Below are positions 1 through 13,250 of a stretch of 64,000 nt of DNA, one piece after another. This DNA is from Datnioides undecimradiatus. Taxonomy: Eukaryota; Chordata; Actinopteri; Lobotiformes; Datnioididae. Each line of letters starts with the position of its first letter. Positions within the stretch are counted from its first letter, which is position 1. A program made the translations under genes and the position numbers. The notes under the pieces were generated by a model, which had not been told where the DNA came from, ran no database searches, and was given only the letters and a program-made list of their open reading frames with translations. The stretch spans positions 496,001 through 560,000 of the forward strand of contig WARS01000032.1 in assembly GCA_008933995.1 (NCBI GenBank), read 5' to 3'.

Positions 1-391
1 TGCCCGCCGGGACAGCTGCGGGACCCGTCCCAAAACTGGCCCGACTGCTGGCGAGGAGAGCCTGGTTTGCAAAGGCGAGCGCCTGGGCGGCCGTGGTCGC
101 CGCCGCCGCTGCAGCCGCAGCAGCAGCAGCTCCGGCGGCACCAGCAGCCCCGTGCGCCGAGCGCTCCGGAGAAACCAGGCTGTGTCTAGTCCTAGCTTCG
201 AGCGAGTTATCCTCTTCATTTTGATTGTCTGCGTCGTCTTGCACGGGTCGTCCATCCAGAGAAATGTTGCTGAGAAAAGACAGCGCCGCTTGCCTCCTCC
301 TCGGGTCTATGCGTTTCCGCGTATGCTCGAGACTGGAGTGCTTGATCTGTAGCGTGGCTGTGGATGTGTTGCTGCTCGTGGCAGCCGCCAT
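1..391 (-). CDS. cables1: cables1 (Cdk5 and Abl enzyme substrate 1), N-terminal part of coding exon 1, cut by the window edge
   Basis: Reading the minus strand from the ATG at 391-389 gives 130 open codons to the window edge. The diagnostic part is the basic block DPRRRQAALSFLSNISLDGR (residues about 29-48), nearly identical to my memory of the N-terminus of human CABLES1. It is followed by an acidic stretch (DDADNQNEEDN), then ARTRHSLVSPERS, then an alanine-rich tract (residues about 83-100) and an Ala/Ser-rich segment. Family knowledge: CABLES1 links Cdk5/Cdk2/Cdk3 to c-Abl and Wee1 kinases and carries a C-terminal cyclin-like fold; that fold is encoded by exons outside the window. This ATG is the first one in frame before the conserved block and starts MAAATSSN, like the Ala/Thr-rich human start. 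The exon is GC-rich, as expected for a CpG-island first exon. No donor site is reached, so the exon continues past position 1. Confidence 0.88.
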   Translation of the reverse strand, partial: MAAATSSNTSTATLQIKHSSLEHTRKRIDPRRRQAALSFLSNISLDGRPVQDDADNQNEEDNSLEARTRHSLVSPERSAHGAAGAAGAAAAAAAAAAATTAAQALAFANQALLASSRASFGTGPAAVPAG

Positions 392-599
392 GGTCCACGT
401 CCAGTGATCCGAGTCCCCGCACCAGCGAGCTTACCTTGCTGACATTAATAGTGTGTTGGTCGTGCTTCTGTTGGTGAATGGTAGTGGCCTGTCTTTTAAG
501 TGGGCTACATGCGTTTAACTGGGTGAAAACAGGGAGGTCACGTGTGTGCAGTATTGTGGCAGCACAGGGAAAATTTTGGACCAATGGGCTGTCAGGAAT

Positions 600-600
<1 letters not shown>
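392..600 (-). promoter_or_regulatory. cables1: cables1 5'UTR / proximal promoter zone
   Basis: This is the sequence just upstream of the cables1 ATG on the minus strand. I see no TATA box and no clear transcription start. It ends at a (GT)18 microsatellite. The assignment rests only on position next to the first coding exon. Confidence 0.35.

Positions 601-601
<1 letters not shown>

Positions 602-637
<36 letters not shown>
602..637. repeat. (GT)18 microsatellite
   Basis: Uninterrupted GT dinucleotides. It lies about 210 bp upstream of the cables1 start codon. Confidence 0.97.
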
Positions 638-640
<3 letters not shown>

Positions 641-3600
641 ACCCTTTCCTGACTGCTGGATCCTCCACTCTCTTCTCTGACATGGTTTGCCAAAATTCCA
701 AAACCCAAGCACGGTATCTCTAAAAGAGTCTACGCTGCACAATGTTAGTCTGCAAGCAGCGTTGTCATTCCTTTCTACTGCTCCGAACAACACATTCGCA
801 CAGTAAATGCTTCACAGATTGGCTCTAAAACTTTCTGCTTTCGGCATTTCACATTTCACTCAAGCATGGCGAAAGAGCCGCTTGCAGCTTCCTCTATCAG
901 CAAAAGGAGCAGTTGTATGCACAATGATCAATGGACGCTGACAGACTGGGCCTCGGCTCTGTTTGTTTTGAGAAAATAGATCATTTTCTGAACTGCACGA
1001 GTCAGCATCTCTGCAGCAATTGCGCCATCTGTCTGCTTGACATGCACTGCGTGTGCTGTTTTGGGCGATAACCCTATTAAATATGCCATCTAGTGGTTTT
1101 TAGGTGACAGCCACAGTGGCCCAGGCAACACGTTTTGATGAAGAGTCCTATAGAAGCAGGGTCAGGGGGATAATCAGGATTTGTCCTTTTAACTGGGGGT
1201 GCATTAAAGTTTTGTATATGTTTTAATCAAATTTAAGGTAATCAAAATCTACAGCTTTGTGGGAAATGCTGCTCACCACGCAAGTAGATCAAAACTTTGA
1301 GAAGTTCAAATCGATGTGGAAAAAAAGGGAACAGAGGACAATGCAGCCAAGATAAAAACGTGTTTGTTCTTCACACACTTCTGTCCTCTCAGGTCGTGAC
1401 ACTGTTAAACAATCCCTGCCATCATGAGCGATGGCATCATGTTAAAATTCATATAGACCTGTGCTACTCTGTTTAGTTTGAAGATCCAATAATCGCCAAA
1501 GTGTATGTCGTGCAAGAAAGCCAATAAAACAAATTAAATGGTCAGAGTTTTTATACTGATGTTTAAGGTTGGGTGATAGATTCATGACATCATGTAATGC
1601 AGTAAATAACATACAAGAAAACAGTGATAAACATAAGCTATAACCTACCCTTCGTCATAGACACCATGGGTGCACATCTAAACAAAATGCACAACACCTT
1701 AGTCTGCCATGGATGGAAGATGCTCCTCTCCTAATGGACGAGGTTCTTGTTCGTGTTGTACGAACAAAAACAACTTTATTTAGGATTAGACATGATGACA
1801 CAATCTAAATTAAATTAGTAAATGACCTAAAACCTAATAAATGACCTGCAACAAGGCAGCCTACAGAGGTATGGTTAGATAATAATTCAAAACCAGTCTG
1901 ACATGATAATTCAGTGGTGACAATGACCAAAGTAATTTGCCATTAATCAGACCACACAGTGACATGCAGTAAGCCTCGGGCTTTGGGGGCACTGTGTGTC
2001 TGAAGCCAAATGCATGGAGTGTTTCCAGCGCTGCCAAATTTGTAATCCAGCCTCACTTTTTATCATCTCTCAGCTAATTTAACCTCATTGTACAACAGCT
2101 CTCTTCTTATTGCTTCAAAACCAATTGTCTTGTGATAAGCTGACATGTTTTTCAGCTCAATTGCACTTCTGACTCTGACCTTTGAGGTAAAAATTATAGG
2201 CAGCTCATACCAGAAGAAGACATTTAAGTCAGCTGTCAGACGGATAACAGAGCGCTAATCAGTACCATCATTACAGAGCAGGTATAATGGCTACAGAAAT
2301 GAATTTGAGGTCACTGAAACATCTTTTCCAGTTGTGTCACAGAGTGAGAGTCTGAGTAGCCAAAATAATCTAGTTTCCTTATTAATAAACCTGGCGTTTG
2401 AGTCAATTTAACCAATTATTAGTAAGTCTGTTAATAACAAGAAAGACAGTGACAACTAAAGTCTGTAAAAAGATGATAATCACCAATCACTCAAAATATA
2501 ATTTCATACACAGCATGTGTATGAAGAAATAAAACAACAAATCCCTCTATACAGGAACACTCCCCTCATCTACAGAACAGGTCTCAGCATTAAATTTGTA
2601 TGAAGTACATTAAATATCTGTGAAATAGACATTTTGGAGGTATGGATGTGCTTTAAAGAGAGTGCCCACAACATTGCCCTTCTTTACCACTGGAGGTCTC
2701 TGTTGAACCTTAAATCTGCACTATGCTGCACATTTCAAGCATTGTGCAGTGCAGAAAAACAGGTAGTAACCAAAGTTTATGTGGCCTCTGGGTGGATGTA
2801 CATCACAATATCACCATAAAATGTGTAAGTACCTTGAAACCCCCAGTGGTGTGTTTCATTCCTGCAATACCTACACAGATTAGAGGCTCCGATGATATAT
2901 GATATACACTGTTAAATTAATTTGATCACTCATCCCCTAAGGTTTAACTAATAATATGTGTTTAAAATATTAAGTTGAGTTCATTTATGCTCTCAAAGAA
3001 ACACCCAAAGCAGTTTGAATTATTTCACTTGAATACTTTTTATACCAAAAAGGTGTCACTAAACATTTAAAACCAGAAAGCTTTATACAATAAATCTACA
3101 TGTAGCATTTAGCTTGAGATAACGACACCACAGCCTGCGGTGCAGATATATTCACTGATGCCTTTCTGTAGACAGCCTGGGCAACAATAAAGTGTAGGAA
3201 CTGCAGGTTCTTTGGCCCCGGTTAATCTGAGCGGCCCATCAGTCCCTGCAGCGCCGCAGCAAAGACTCCTGCCCTCGGTGAGAAACACTGAGCTTCCTGT
3301 GTTTGTGTGAAGTTTCCTACTCATGAAGCACTTCAGCACCTCATTGTGAGGCTCCGTGCACATGACTCTGCTATTACTTCACAATGATTAAAGACAAACA
3401 CGCCAACGTGCATCATAAATTTTCCTTCACTGCCCTAGAGACACAACACTGTAGTCGCTTAATGCGTGAAGCATTTTGCAGCATTGCATTAATAGTGAAA
3501 GGGGAGGTCTGAAAGAAAAATGGGACTAAGGTGAGAGGATGTGGAAGGGAGAGGGCAAAGATCAGAGACGACAATGGGGAAATAAAATTTAGTCATCCAA

Positions 3601-3850
3601 GCATTTATTGTTTGATTAAAATCATGGAAATTAGCTCTCACTGGGAGAAACTCCCTGTCAGTGACGTATCATTAGTGTTCCTGGTAATCCTATGCCTGGG
3701 AAAGGTTTCACCCTTTTGTTTTTTATACCAATAATATTTTGAGCCATTGCAGGGAAAAGCAATTAAAATGCCTGACAAGCTATTTCAGGGGTGCTAATGT
3801 CACTGCTTGCCTTAGTTGGTCTTGCTGGGTCTTGCTTTACATGCATGGCT

Positions 3851-3872
3851 CACACACACACACACACACACA
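3851..3872. repeat. (CA)11 microsatellite
   Basis: Uninterrupted CA dinucleotides in intergenic DNA. Confidence 0.95.
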
Positions 3873-4444
3873 AACACCTATAGAGTGTCCGTAGCTCCCA
3901 CTGCACTGAAGCGAGAAAAACTGGACTATACTAATACAAACCACACAGGACAAAATGCTTCAAATTGAACAAATCCATAATACCCAATTCTGTCTACATT
4001 GGGATAATGAAAGGGATTGTCATTGTTTCATTTTTGATGCTGAACTCTCCCGTATTCCCCAGTGGAGAATCAAATTTATCAACATTAGCAGCCGTGGTCA
4101 GATTAGGTGTGTGTTGATGAAGGATTTAGATAAGAGCGAGTGTGTGAGGCTGGCGCTGAGCTCTCACACAGGGACGGCTCGTCCTAATGGGACCGAGTTC
4201 TTATCAGAGGAATCAAAAGAGCTCCCTGAAGTTCACCTCAGTTTAATCGCAGGCTTTCAGATGACAATCATATAGTCCTGTAATGTATTCATTGGAAAGG
4301 ACCACTCACTTTCACTGTAAAGTAAAAACCATGGTAGATTCAGTGACAAACGCAAGAAGAAAAACTTTTTTTTATTCTATTCAGGGAGTTTTAATGAGCT
4401 AACAGTCTGTACAGTCTCTAGATTATGGCAAAATAATCTGCGCT

Positions 4445-4815
4445 GATCTTTGGAAAATACACATAACTGATGAGTTAAATGAGAGAACTGACATAATTCT
4501 CATGTCTGTAGAGTAAATATATTGCTGGAGCCAACAGCAGTTTGCCTTGCTTAGCACAAAGACTGGAAACAGAGAAAACAGCTTGGCTCTGTCTAAAGGT
4601 AACAGAAAACTTATCAGCACCTCTAAAGTTCTCTAATATGCAAATTATATGTTTAATCCTCACAAAATCAAAGTGAGGTTAGAGGTTAAACTACACCTTG
4701 GCTGGGAGCAGTGGCTTCCTCGAGTTTTGTTGTCAGTGAGGTTGCCAGGGAACTAACTCTCTAACTAACTAACTAACCAAAACATATTTCCCTGAATGTC
4801 CAACTATTCCTTTAA
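4445..4815. mobile_element. Non-autonomous DNA-transposon-like repeat, near full length, worn at the 5' side
   Basis: The right end reads CCAACTATTCCTTTAA, the terminal inverted repeat of a short element I remember as very frequent in perch-like fishes; its left end would begin TTAAAGGAATAGTTTGACA. Internal landmarks occur in order: a GAGAGAACTGA-type segment, CTCATGTCTGTAGAG, TTGCTTAGCACAAAGACTGG, CAGCTTGGCTCTGTC and CAGTGGCTTCCT. Related copies lie at 40,256-40,570, 44,615-44,785 and 61,945-62,118. There is no coding capacity. Family assignment is from memory of the consensus, not a search. Confidence 0.7.
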
Positions 4816-6740
4816 AAGAGGCAATTATGTTGAAGAACTCAGTGTCAAAACTCTGCCTGTTTGTGTCTGACACAGATAGATAGGCTTCTCCTGGTTGAGT
4901 GTGAGTGCTCTGTGGTCAAGAGGGTAGGGCTGCCTGTGGTCCACGGCTAGAGAAAAAGGAGGGGGAGGAGGGGACAGGAGGCGTGGAGAGGTGGTGGGGT
5001 CTGCGGTCTTGGCCTGGGATTGATGACTCAGTTATAGGTCGTGGAGAAGGAGCCCACCCGCGTGCCACAGCCCCCCAACATCAAACATGCCGTATTATGT
5101 TGATCTATGGAGATGGCTGGGCAGCACTTTCAACTGAGTCAGGCCAGGTCCATCAAAGGATTTATCTCTTCACAAGATTAAAGGGGGCCAAGGCGTCTGC
5201 CAAACAAAGGCTAACTCTGAGGGTCAGCCCCGGTCCTGAACTGAGAGATTTACACTGACACAACCTTCAGCTCGTAGTAAGATCGAGAAGAAGACATTTC
5301 AGGCTATGTGATGTCTGCCTTAAATCTGACAGTTGTAAATTCTGTTAACTGACATCATGACTGTCCACCGTGATTGATAAACGATCTATAAATATGATTT
5401 AATTGTACATATCTCTGTATCTTTGCATTGTTGAAAATGCTGAGCAGTATCATCTAACGCCATAAACACATTAGCACATAGTTTCTGTCAGACCGTGAGG
5501 CAGGCAGGGTTAAAGTTATTCAAAACCTCCTTTATATTTCGGACATATTCCTGGCATCTTTTGGAATTCCACAGTAATGACGAAATCACTTTTTGGGAAC
5601 ATTAGGTCAGTTATTTTTTCATATTCCCTTTTAAATAGTAAGATGGGATCTAAAGTGAATCTTGCACGAGAAAATCCAAACCGCTTTTGCACAAATTCAT
5701 GTTACATCCAGTGACTTGTTCCTGTTGCTTTGACCTTTGCACTCCTTGCTATTTGTCACTTTGTAATGTTTTCAGTCCAGGAATGTAGGTCTGTTTCACG
5801 GTTGCACTTATTGTAAGATGCTTTGGATTATTTAACGGCTAAATGGCAACAGCAAACATAGAAATGTGTAGAATTTCATACGGATTACAATGTGAACATT
5901 AATTATTAACCATGTGTCTCATTTGACTGTAAAGGTTCTTCCTCATTTTTCTTTTGTTCCTGCAGTTTGCACATTAGCCAAATGCAGACATGAAAAGCTA
6001 TTTGGCCACAACAGTATTTTTTTGCAAGAATTTCCTACTTTGGTTTTCCTTTTAGACAAGTTTGCTCCTTTTAGGAGTATTAACCAGTGTTTTTGGTAAC
6101 ATACTTTGCTGTTTTCATTCTGTCTCACAGTGAAAACACTCATTTATATTCATTTGGAAATGAGTGGGTGAGAGACAAGCGAACTGGTGGCAAGATATGA
6201 TCGGGAGCTGTAACTGAGATGACGTGGGCTCTCACACACCCACGTGGAGGTTTTAAACGAGCTATGACCCGAACTTGGGCAAGAAAGTCTTAAATCAGGG
6301 TCAAACATTCACAGGAATGCACCTTCACATACCTTGCAATTTATTTCACATGGGAATATTTGTCTTATAAAATCAGTGGTTGAGAGTGTTGGGTGATGTT
6401 AATGGAGCAGTGAGATGAAGGGAAGAAAAGACTTTTATTTGAATTCTTCTCTTCATAAAGCAGTCAATCCATAATAACTATAAAGTAGAACAGAAATGTG
6501 ACCTGTGCCGACTTTTTTACACCTCATCATTAATAAAGCTACTACACCGTTTTGATTGGCAGCCTGCAAGCCATTGTCTGGTTCAAAGATAACAGTAAGC
6601 ATGATGAAAGACTGCAGCAGAGCTTTGTGCAACACACTTAAAACACCAACATTGTAAACAAAGGAAAGCAGAATTCATCTCTGCAGATTCTGTACCTTGA
6701 ATGTATTTATGCAATGATCAAATATCACAGTTGTTATTCT

Positions 6741-6780
6741 TGTGTGTGTAGGTGTGTGTGTGTGTGTGTGTGTGTGTGCG
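6741..6780. repeat. Interrupted (TG)n microsatellite
   Basis: TG dinucleotides broken once by TAGG. A mixed (CA)n stretch with CG and CT variants follows about 160 bp later (6,940-7,002). Both produce spurious Cys/Val and His/Thr ORFs. Confidence 0.93.
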
Positions 6781-8349
6781 TATGTGTGTCTGTCTGTTGA
6801 CCTATCTGTGTTGCACATATCTGTATTAGCACAGTGTTGCTACGTGCTGCAAACTGCCAAGCCTCGCCCATAGTGGGAGGAGAGTACAGGGTAGGGTCAA
6901 CACTGTGTGAGCCAGAGGAGACTCTGTGCCTGGCACCGCCACACACACACACACACGCACTCATACGCACACACACAAACACACAAACGAACACGCACAC
7001 ACTAGACAGGCAACCTTGGGAATCACAGCCAAAGCAGAACAGACTGTACATTAAAGAGGTCACGTCTCCTCCCCTCCTCTCCTCATTTCTCCTGCAGCAC
7101 CCTCCATCCTAACCTCATGTTGAGGATAAAAAAAGTTTAAAATCACCAAACTTAGGTGCAAACTGGATGGAATATTCACCCCTTCCTCGTTTATGTTACT
7201 TCCTATTTACTTAACAGTTGGTTTGTGTAATCAGTGACTATTTGCCACCCAAAAACGTGGCTCAAATACCACCAGTTCCACTTTACTGTCATGTCTGTTT
7301 TATAAAATCAAGAGTGTTTAAAGATGGAGAGCAGTATGCCATAATCAGGCCCTCGCCCTTCTGCTCCCTTCCTCCTTCAGTCACTGTCAAACAGTTTTAG
7401 CGTCAGAGGTCACATGGCCTAACTTTGCCTTGTAAGCACCCATTGCATGGTTTTATCTTTGTGTTAAATGTCCTGCTTTAACAATGCACCCAATGAGTAG
7501 CAGATGAGGGGAGTTGTGTGTGTAAGGTTTATAGGTGTGCATGTGTCAGGGTCGGGTGCGCTGTCATGAAGAACTTGGAGGATCTATTGCAGGTCCTGGG
7601 ACTTCAGAATTAGTATGGGGGGAACAGAGCTCTGTTTTATAGCCAAAATGTGAAACGTTACCCTTAAAGGTAACTGACCCACAGAAGAACCAAAGCCAAG
7701 GAAGCTAAAAAGAAAGGTCAGCTTTTTGTTTACTTTCTATCAGGTACCTGATGTTTTTAACTGTAAAAGAGTTTATTAATGTAATTGATTCAGCTGTTTT
7801 TGCTGCATTAATAGAAATCTGGGTGTTACTTGTGTAGTTTTGGCCAGTATTCATAATAATATTGAATTTAACAAAGTTATTCTAAAATCTGAGAGAGTCG
7901 ATTTCATCCATATTGGAGGATTCAGTGGCCCACAATTAACTTTCAGCTTTCAAATGCAGGACATGCATTTTGTTTATTACAGAGCAACAGGGTTAGCTAG
8001 TGTGTGCAAGTCAGGATGATAGTTTCGCAGCAAGTCTAACTTTCATTTGGGCTGTGCATCCTGTACTGTAACCACCATCTTTCCCTAACCCCAACCAGAC
8101 TTTCTCCACAATTTATTTGCTATAACCACATTTCCTTAACGTTTACCATGGAGTAGTTTCCATGTGCACAGGAAAGAAAAAAACAACAATTCCTGATATG
8201 TTTCGCTCACTGACCTGTTTTATCCTTTTTGTGGTGTGTCCAAGGTCACAGAGGTCATACATCTCACTAATTGTTTTGGTAAGTACTGCACAATGTTATA
8301 AATACAATACGTACGATGGCCAAATTTATGAAATTTATGAAAATAAGGT

Positions 8350-8490
8350 GTGTCCTGGTGGCCTAGTCGTTAAGACTATGCAACGTCCCTGGCTTGATTT
8401 TCTCGAGGGACCCTTGTTATGGGTCATACCTCCCCACCCCCATGCTTCCTGTCTGAATCTATGCTATCAGCTATTGGATAAAGACAAAAG
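8350..8490 (+). mobile_element. tRNA-derived SINE copy
   Basis: The head resembles a tRNA gene: an A-box-like TGGCCTAGTCGTTAAGA, then a worn B-box-like segment (GGCTTGATTTTC, normally GGTTCGATTCC). The body continues GGGACCCTTGTTATGGGTCA, CTTCCTGTCTGAATCTATG and GGATAAAGACAAAAG, the order found in a common spiny-rayed fish SINE as I remember it. The tail is short and A-rich. The B-box damage suggests an old, inactive copy. It lies in the cables1-gata6 intergenic region. Confidence 0.75.
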
Positions 8491-11400
8491 TGTGAAAAAC
8501 AATGAAGCAATGAAGCAATAAAGCAACTGGTGTGTTACTGATGTTCTCAAAGTGCTTCTGAGTCCAAAGGTTTCAGTCCTGTCTCGACTGCAAGCTCACT
8601 ACCTCGTCCCAACAGCTCAGATTTGTCAGCCACTTCTTCCTGTTATGGATCCCTGTTGCTGTTGATGAGAAGGGGTTGAGGGAGAGAAGAGAAAACACAA
8701 GCGGCAGATTTCAGGCATTCTACAACGCATTAGGTCATGAGAATTGGAACTCGCGCTGTTTAAATGATGAAATGGCTCACCAAGGGGACCTCGATTGAGG
8801 TCCACGCAATTGGTCACAAAGAGGTCATCTCCATGCGAGAGAAGAGAGGGAATGATAAATACGCTCGGCTCTGCACAATTATTAAGTTTCTGCATTCTTT
8901 TCCCTTTCTTTCATCTCAAAAGAAAATGAAGTTGTTCTTGAGGGCTGTTTAGGTTCGAACATGAGCTTTGTCTTGGTGTGGGAATTTGAATGTGACAGAC
9001 ACGCAAAGAGCGACGAGGGCCAGAGTACAGAGAGGTCGTAGCCAGACATCGGAGCTATTTTTGTTTGTAGAAATTCAGAAGTGGTCCTGTTACCCTGGAG
9101 GCAGCTCGTGTTTTCCATATAGCTCAGCGACTTGGCAAGACTCTACAGGGGCAGTTTCACATTGAGACCCTTCCCGTCCCTCCCTGGCCCAAGCTCCACA
9201 CTCTCCCCCTGCGTCTCCCCCACCATTCTCCCTTCCTCCCTCTATCCTCCCACCATCCTCCCCTCACCCCCAGCAGGAAAACGCTCGTGGCCCGCAATGG
9301 AGACAGCCTGACTGCGCAGGCGGCCCGGCAGATGCACTGGAGATAAGTTTGTGTGCGTAAGCTAGGCCGCGACCCTTGGCGGCAGGACATTGACCAGATC
9401 CTGTCAGCGAGAGGGCAAGAGCCGGCCTAGCACCTCTTCTGCTCATTTGCTTCTATGCTGTTCCCCCTCCCCATCCTACTGTCTCCATGCTTGGCTTCCC
9501 CAGCAGCCCAGCAAGGGCCAGAGAAGAGGACAGGCCCCCTGGAGCCAAGACTTTCCTCTGGGATCCGAGACTCCACCCTCGTCTCCCCAACACCTCCTGT
9601 ATGCACAGTAGAGGTGCCACAAACACACTTACACACACAGTCAAAACTCCAACAAGCACACAATAGGTCCCCAAGATAACTTCCCCTGTCCCACGAAAAG
9701 ATAATGGATAGTGGTGTGTGGTGGGGTTTTGTGACAAAGACGCCAAACCACTTATGAAAACACCATCCTTCATGCTACATCAGCACTTTTTGGTTTCTTT
9801 TGTCCGTGAAATGGTTTCGGAGGAAACACCTAGGCTGGAAACGTGAATGATTTGTCATGTGAAAGCGTAGCTGGTAGCACCAAGCAGTGACTGTAAGAGA
9901 AAGCTGCTGAAGTTTTTGTATAGTCAGGCTTTTTTCCCAGCAGGCAGAGTATACAGCAGGATTTCTTCTTGTTCAGAGAGTCAACAAGGCTCAGTTTCCT
10001 CTGACAAAAAAGAGCTATTAATTCATAAAGTAGAAACAAGGTTTGGCTGAATAAACGCTCAATAAGGTTGATTGTTTCTATAAACTATACAGCGCTTTGC
10101 CGCACACATCCCAGAATGCCAGGCAGTACCAATGACTTCCTGACTCCCTCTAAGTGCCTGGCCCTAAAGGACCATGAGAAGAGATGAAAGACCTGGCACA
10201 ACTTTAAATGCCATAGGGAAGTATTGACAATTTGGCCACTTTGAAGTTCAGATAATTGAGCTTTCACTAGTTTTTATCTCCCCCTGAGACTATATTTAAA
10301 CCAGTGTGCCCCGGCCAGCGTCAGCCAGCAAACTAGTGGTCAGATCTCTGTACACATCATTTGTGTACAGAGACCATTTTAAAGGGCCACACCAATGGTT
10401 TTGCATGTTACAGCACAATGAATCACATGGACAAGAAGAGCTGCCTAAAACTATGAAAAACGCATGAAACACACACACAAAACTTCTAGCTAAAACTAGT
10501 TGGTGTTTAATTGCTAATAAACAGATGTCAACAATACGGCTAAACTAAGATGTGTTAGTAGCAAATAATCTCTGCAACTCATCCTCACATAGCTGCTAAC
10601 ATGGCTGTATTGACTGCAAACAGTCGATCAAATCATCAGTTATGATGTGCACAAGTAACTTATCATGAAAAACTAATAAATATCATAGATTTGCAGTTTT
10701 GATTAACATTAGCTCCTGTTGAGTGTTTCAGCATTTTTTAGGTTGCAGGTAATTGTTCTAACGTTCCTGTTATTCCTTCACCGTCACTGCTACAGCAGTA
10801 GCTGTTTTCTGCGAAAAAGCTCCAATTATCCCACTGTTCGCTACCAGTCCAGCACCAAACAGGAGACAGAATTGCTCCAAAGCTAAAAGGCAAATATCTG
10901 ACTTATATTCATCAAGTGGCCATTAAATATGTCAATGTTGTGATTTCAGTTGGAGGCACTATCCCCTAGTGGCCCGAAAATGAAAGAATTAACACAAAAG
11001 ACCAGAGACAGGCCCCAAAAGCTTCTTCTTGAACCCTTTTCACTGTTTCCACTATTGTGTTCAGCTGTTCATATTGCATAAAACTAGATGAATCACCGTG
11101 TTTTAATTTTGCATTCTAACCACATTTTAAATTGCACTCATTCATCTTTCTCTGTCTATTACAATGACTCCTGTGACCCATATCACAGTATGCTGGAGAA
11201 ACATGAATCCATACCTCCTTCTGCCCTGAATCATAACCCACTACTTGAATTCATCTTGCACTTCACTTGACTCCTCCACACAGAGCAGTAAGAAGCTGAA
11301 CCCAGCTACTCATAGCTGGGAGGTTAAACCTAGTTTGTCATCAGAATTCAGTGGGAGGGAGGGATGAACATGTTGTGCAAAGAGCAACCAGCCCTGTTCA

Positions 11401-12629
11401 CAGGCAGCATCTGACTCCTACTGACACCTCTTCTAGGAAATATCATCAGCAATTCCCTTTGAAACTGGAGCTTTGCATCGTTCAGCACTGTAACTCCTCT
11501 TGTTGCTTGGTTTTCCACGGGAAATTCATTGTGTGGCAACTTTAAAAAAATCATCTGTCTTCACTTTACCCCCTCAACTCACTGGGACGAAAAATAAGTT
11601 GCTTTTAGTTAATTATATAACATATTTGATAGTACAACATCTTCTTTACCTCTAGCTAGTGATGGTAGACAAACTGAACAATAACAAAAGAAAACAATTG
11701 AAAACTGACCCTTTTGCTCACAAATGGCAGAATTAATGAATAAGAATTGATACAGAACAAAACAGATGGTCTAGAAACCCAGTTGGGATTAATGTAGTTT
11801 TTCTGCAACCATCAGACTTTCACAGTGCTTTCCAGAAAAGCCAGCTGAATGTCTCTGGGCGTAGACCACAATGACTCGGAGATGCATCAAGAGGAAAAAT
11901 TGGTGAACCTGGGATGTCCACAACATCCTTACAAGGTTATTTATGTTTGCCTTCTCTAACCTGCTCTGAAAACCTTCAAGATGTCTTTAGGAATCATGTT
12001 TTAACTATTTTATAGCTATACCTCAGATGTATTATACCAGATTGATAACACCTGTGGATCACAAACACACACACATATATATATATATTCCAGGTGGTGC
12101 TCATAATGTATTGGGCTCCAAACAAAAAATCTTATTAGAAACGACTTAATGTTGCAGACAGCAACACTCCCTGCTGTCTTCCTGTGAATTTCCGGTTGCG
12201 TTACACAACACGTAAGAGGCTGCAATCCAGGGTAAATATTGTCATAACATGATTCACCCTAAAAGTGCACTGGAGTGTTGTGACTAAGACAAATGACTTC
12301 ATCATCATTGTGCTGCTGTCAAGGTAACACTGCAAAAATGATTTTATTGAGGGTTTTTTTGAACGGGATGGTGAATGTATTTTTAAATTTGATGTCAACG
12401 TCAAGACCAAATTTAGTGATAATTCAGATGATACATGTGGTTTTTTAAGGAGAGTAAAGGCCACTGTATTGTACCTGAAGCACAAGTTTGCACTTGACTC
12501 AAACACTTTTACTTTGTTAGATCATACTTTACTGCATCTTTAACATTTATGTGACAATGTTTTTGTTTACAGAAAGCATAAGAAAATATGGTACATATGA
12601 TGCATTGTTATAGATTAAATGACCAAACC

Positions 12630-12631
<2 letters not shown>

Positions 12632-12678
<47 letters not shown>
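12632..12678. repeat. (TG)23 microsatellite
   Basis: A pure TG tract of about 47 bp, one of the longest in the window. Confidence 0.96.
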
Positions 12679-12681
<3 letters not shown>

Positions 12682-13109
12682 TGGGCTTACTGTACTTACC
12701 ATATCAAATGTATTTGATTTATTTATTGAATATTTGGATATCTTTGTATTTTTTCCAAACTGCCCAAAGAGCTTTTAATTCAAGAAAAAGCAACTTTTGA
12801 AACCTGCTTAACTTGCTGTAATCCATCACAGATGTCTGCCTTCATTTTTGTCCAGGTTTCATTATTTGTGCATGGTAATACGGTATTAGTGCAGATTGAT
12901 GCGAAAAGTCTGCACTGCAGCATGCAATGATAATTTAGCTGACAAAAATGACTTTTCGCTCACTGTGATGGATTACATCACTGAGGTCGCAACTGTGGAA
13001 TCTGCCAACAGAGCGCCTTCTGCTCAGACATGAATATGAAACAATAGCTAGCAGTTGCAGCAGCAAAAGCACATAATATATACATAATAAATATAATATA
13101 GGTACACAT

Positions 13110-13250
13110 TTACACAACAACACAAAAATGTAAATCTAATTTAGCTTCACCTCAACCAGTTTCAACATAAAATGCAAATGCAAGTTTGGATGCATAACTT
13201 TTACTTTTAATGGAGTATTTTTATATTTTGGTGTTCTGGGTTTGTCTTCC
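13110..13250 (+). mobile_element. 3' fragment of a non-autonomous hAT-like element
   Basis: TAGCTTCACCTCAACCAG followed by CAACATAAAATGC, then TTTTACTTTTAATGGAGTAT and TTTTGGTGTT. This matches the last third of the repeat whose near-complete copy is at 33,521-34,080. The left part and the right terminus are missing. Confidence 0.55.

Larger units (their letters stand above)
638..8349. other. Intergenic DNA between cables1 and gata6, first part
   Basis: No ORF here has splice-site context or a recognisable domain. Contents: microsatellites at 3,851-3,872 and 6,741-6,958, one transposon copy at 4,445-4,815, and a short stretch at about 8,060-8,150 resembling a repeat seen again near 49,600. 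The rest is AT-rich unique-looking sequence that could hold cables1 or gata6 enhancers, but nothing in it singles out one. Confidence 0.6.

Noticed and set aside
515-793. ORFs with Thr-His or Cys-Val runs, also at 6,734-7,112, 12,588-12,800 and 32,509-32,853
   Set aside because: They are products of CA/GT microsatellites.
9157-9773. Cluster of six overlapping ORFs on both strands
   Set aside because: The stretch is relatively GC-rich with few stops. None has a domain, and they exclude one another.
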